Source of the DNA: Streptomyces sp. NBC_01750 | GTDB lineage: Bacteria > Actinomycetota > Actinomycetes > Streptomycetales > Streptomycetaceae | Direction of reading: 5' to 3' | Length of the DNA stretch: 64,000 nucleotides | NCBI RefSeq assembly: GCF_035918095.1 | Contig: NZ_CP109137.1 | Span: 5,706,001-5,770,000, forward strand | Part shown: in pieces, positions 63,626-64,000 of the stretch | Numbering within the stretch: the first letter of the stretch is position 1 | Layout: each line of letters opens with the position of its first letter | Position numbers and translations under genes: made by a program | The notes under the pieces: generated by a model | Told to the model about the DNA's origin: nothing | What the model saw: only the letters and a program-made list of their open reading frames with translations | Database searches by the model: none

Positions 63626-64000
63626 GTGAGCGAAATACCTGGGACGGCGAGCGGTGTCGTGTGGCAGAGCAGCCCACCTGGCTCGATCTATGACTACATC
63701 AAGGTTGCCTCTTTCTCGATCGGGGCCGACGGGCTGGTCGACCAGTGGAGTCGGCGTGCCGTCGACCTCTTCGGCATCACCCCTGACGAGGTCAGGGGCA
63801 AGGACCCGATCGAGGTCTTCATGCCCGCCGAGCTGCGCCCGCGCGGCCACCGGAAGGTCGCCGAGATACTCGACGGCAAGGAGTGGACCGGCCTGGTCCC
63901 TTTCCGCATGCCGGGTCGGGACGGCGCGCACGGCGTAGCCGAGGTCTATGTGATGCCGAGCGAGACGGAGCGTGGCGAAAGGGCTGCGCTCTGCATCGTG
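63626..64000 (+). CDS. PAS-domain signalling protein, incomplete at the window edge
   Basis: The first 125 codons of a longer gene. GTG 63626 follows GGAGGGG. Residues ~22-125 form a PAS fold (ASFSIGADGLVDQWSRRAVDLFGITPDEVRGKDPIEVFMPAELRPRG in sections). In Streptomyces such PAS domains usually precede GAF and SpoIIE/PP2C phosphatase domains, which would fit the anti-sigma-type ATPase gene just upstream; the rest of the gene is outside the window. Confidence 0.8.
   Translation, partial: MSEIPGTASGVVWQSSPPGSIYDYIKVASFSIGADGLVDQWSRRAVDLFGITPDEVRGKDPIEVFMPAELRPRGHRKVAEILDGKEWTGLVPFRMPGRDGAHGVAEVYVMPSETERGERAALCIV

Overview
The window looks like a stretch of a Streptomyces chromosome. GC is very high (I estimate about 70%), GTG starts and GTGA/ATGA stop-start overlaps are common, and the gene families are typical of the genus: a WhiB-like protein, DUF5931 sensor kinase, DUF1707, DUF4245, SpoIIE-type phosphatases, a DasR-type operator and a ppgK/ispH/xseAB/glpX/fumarase core. 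From memory the order ahpD-ahpC-oxyR ... fumC ... fumarase I, whiB-like, glpX, DUF4245 ... xseB-xseA ... ispH, ppgK, ychF is that of the conserved core of other Streptomyces chromosomes. I recognised no tRNA, rRNA, CRISPR array, insertion sequence or prophage.

Bases 1-10,500 are a Tad/Flp-type pilus locus: sensor kinase, LuxR-type response regulator, Flp pilin, TadE/G-like protein, lipoprotein, OmpA-domain protein and, further on, a type IV prepilin peptidase. Embedded in it is the most interesting part of the window. A 560-residue polymorphic-toxin-like protein (5176-6858) starts with a prepilin leader laid out exactly like that of the Flp pilin. It continues through a Hint autoprocessing domain into a C-terminal nuclease-like toxin domain, and a small acidic candidate immunity gene follows. 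Four genes (pilin, toxin, a lipoprotein, the prepilin peptidase) share a 19-bp palindromic element, TTGGGCCCNNGGGCCCATG, placed 20-21 bases upstream of a TASCGT-like -10 box. This suggests one dedicated regulon, plausibly under the adjacent two-component system.

Bases 10,500-31,900 hold mixed chromosomal genes: cupin, DUF2079 membrane protein, winged-helix (AlkZ-like family) protein, aldo/keto reductase, isoprenyl transferase, PhoH-like ATPase with a hairpin-rich leader, transglycosylase-like secreted protein, AI-2E family exporter, ahpCD with divergent oxyR, a PadR-ABC module (permease frameshifted), an SPFH/ribbon-helix-helix pair, a class A penicillin-binding protein and a catalase.

Bases 31,900-50,600 are central metabolism and core functions: a PP2C phosphatase, DUF402 protein, class II and class I fumarases, an SGNH esterase with a lectin tail, WhiB-like protein, class II fructose bisphosphatase, exonuclease VII, an amino-acid permease, IspH, polyphosphate glucokinase and YchF. 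Bases 50,600-64,000 are accessory and secreted functions: thioesterase, monooxygenase, GlxA-type and HxlR regulators, thiolase, threonine-synthase-like enzyme, subtilisin, DUF4190 protein, GH18 chitinase with a DasR-like operator inside its promoter, GntR regulator, a transporter remnant, SPOR mini-protein, Nudix hydrolase, an anti-sigma-type ATPase and a PAS protein cut by the window edge.

Two genes carry single-base frameshifts (aminoglycoside-phosphotransferase-like at about 8099; ABC permease at about 23,680), and the TadE-like gene has GTA where a GTG start is expected. These are either real lesions or residual assembly errors. A striking general feature is that at least fourteen genes have a -10 box exactly 6-8 bases before the start codon and no Shine-Dalgarno sequence, which points to leaderless mRNAs and fixes their starts.
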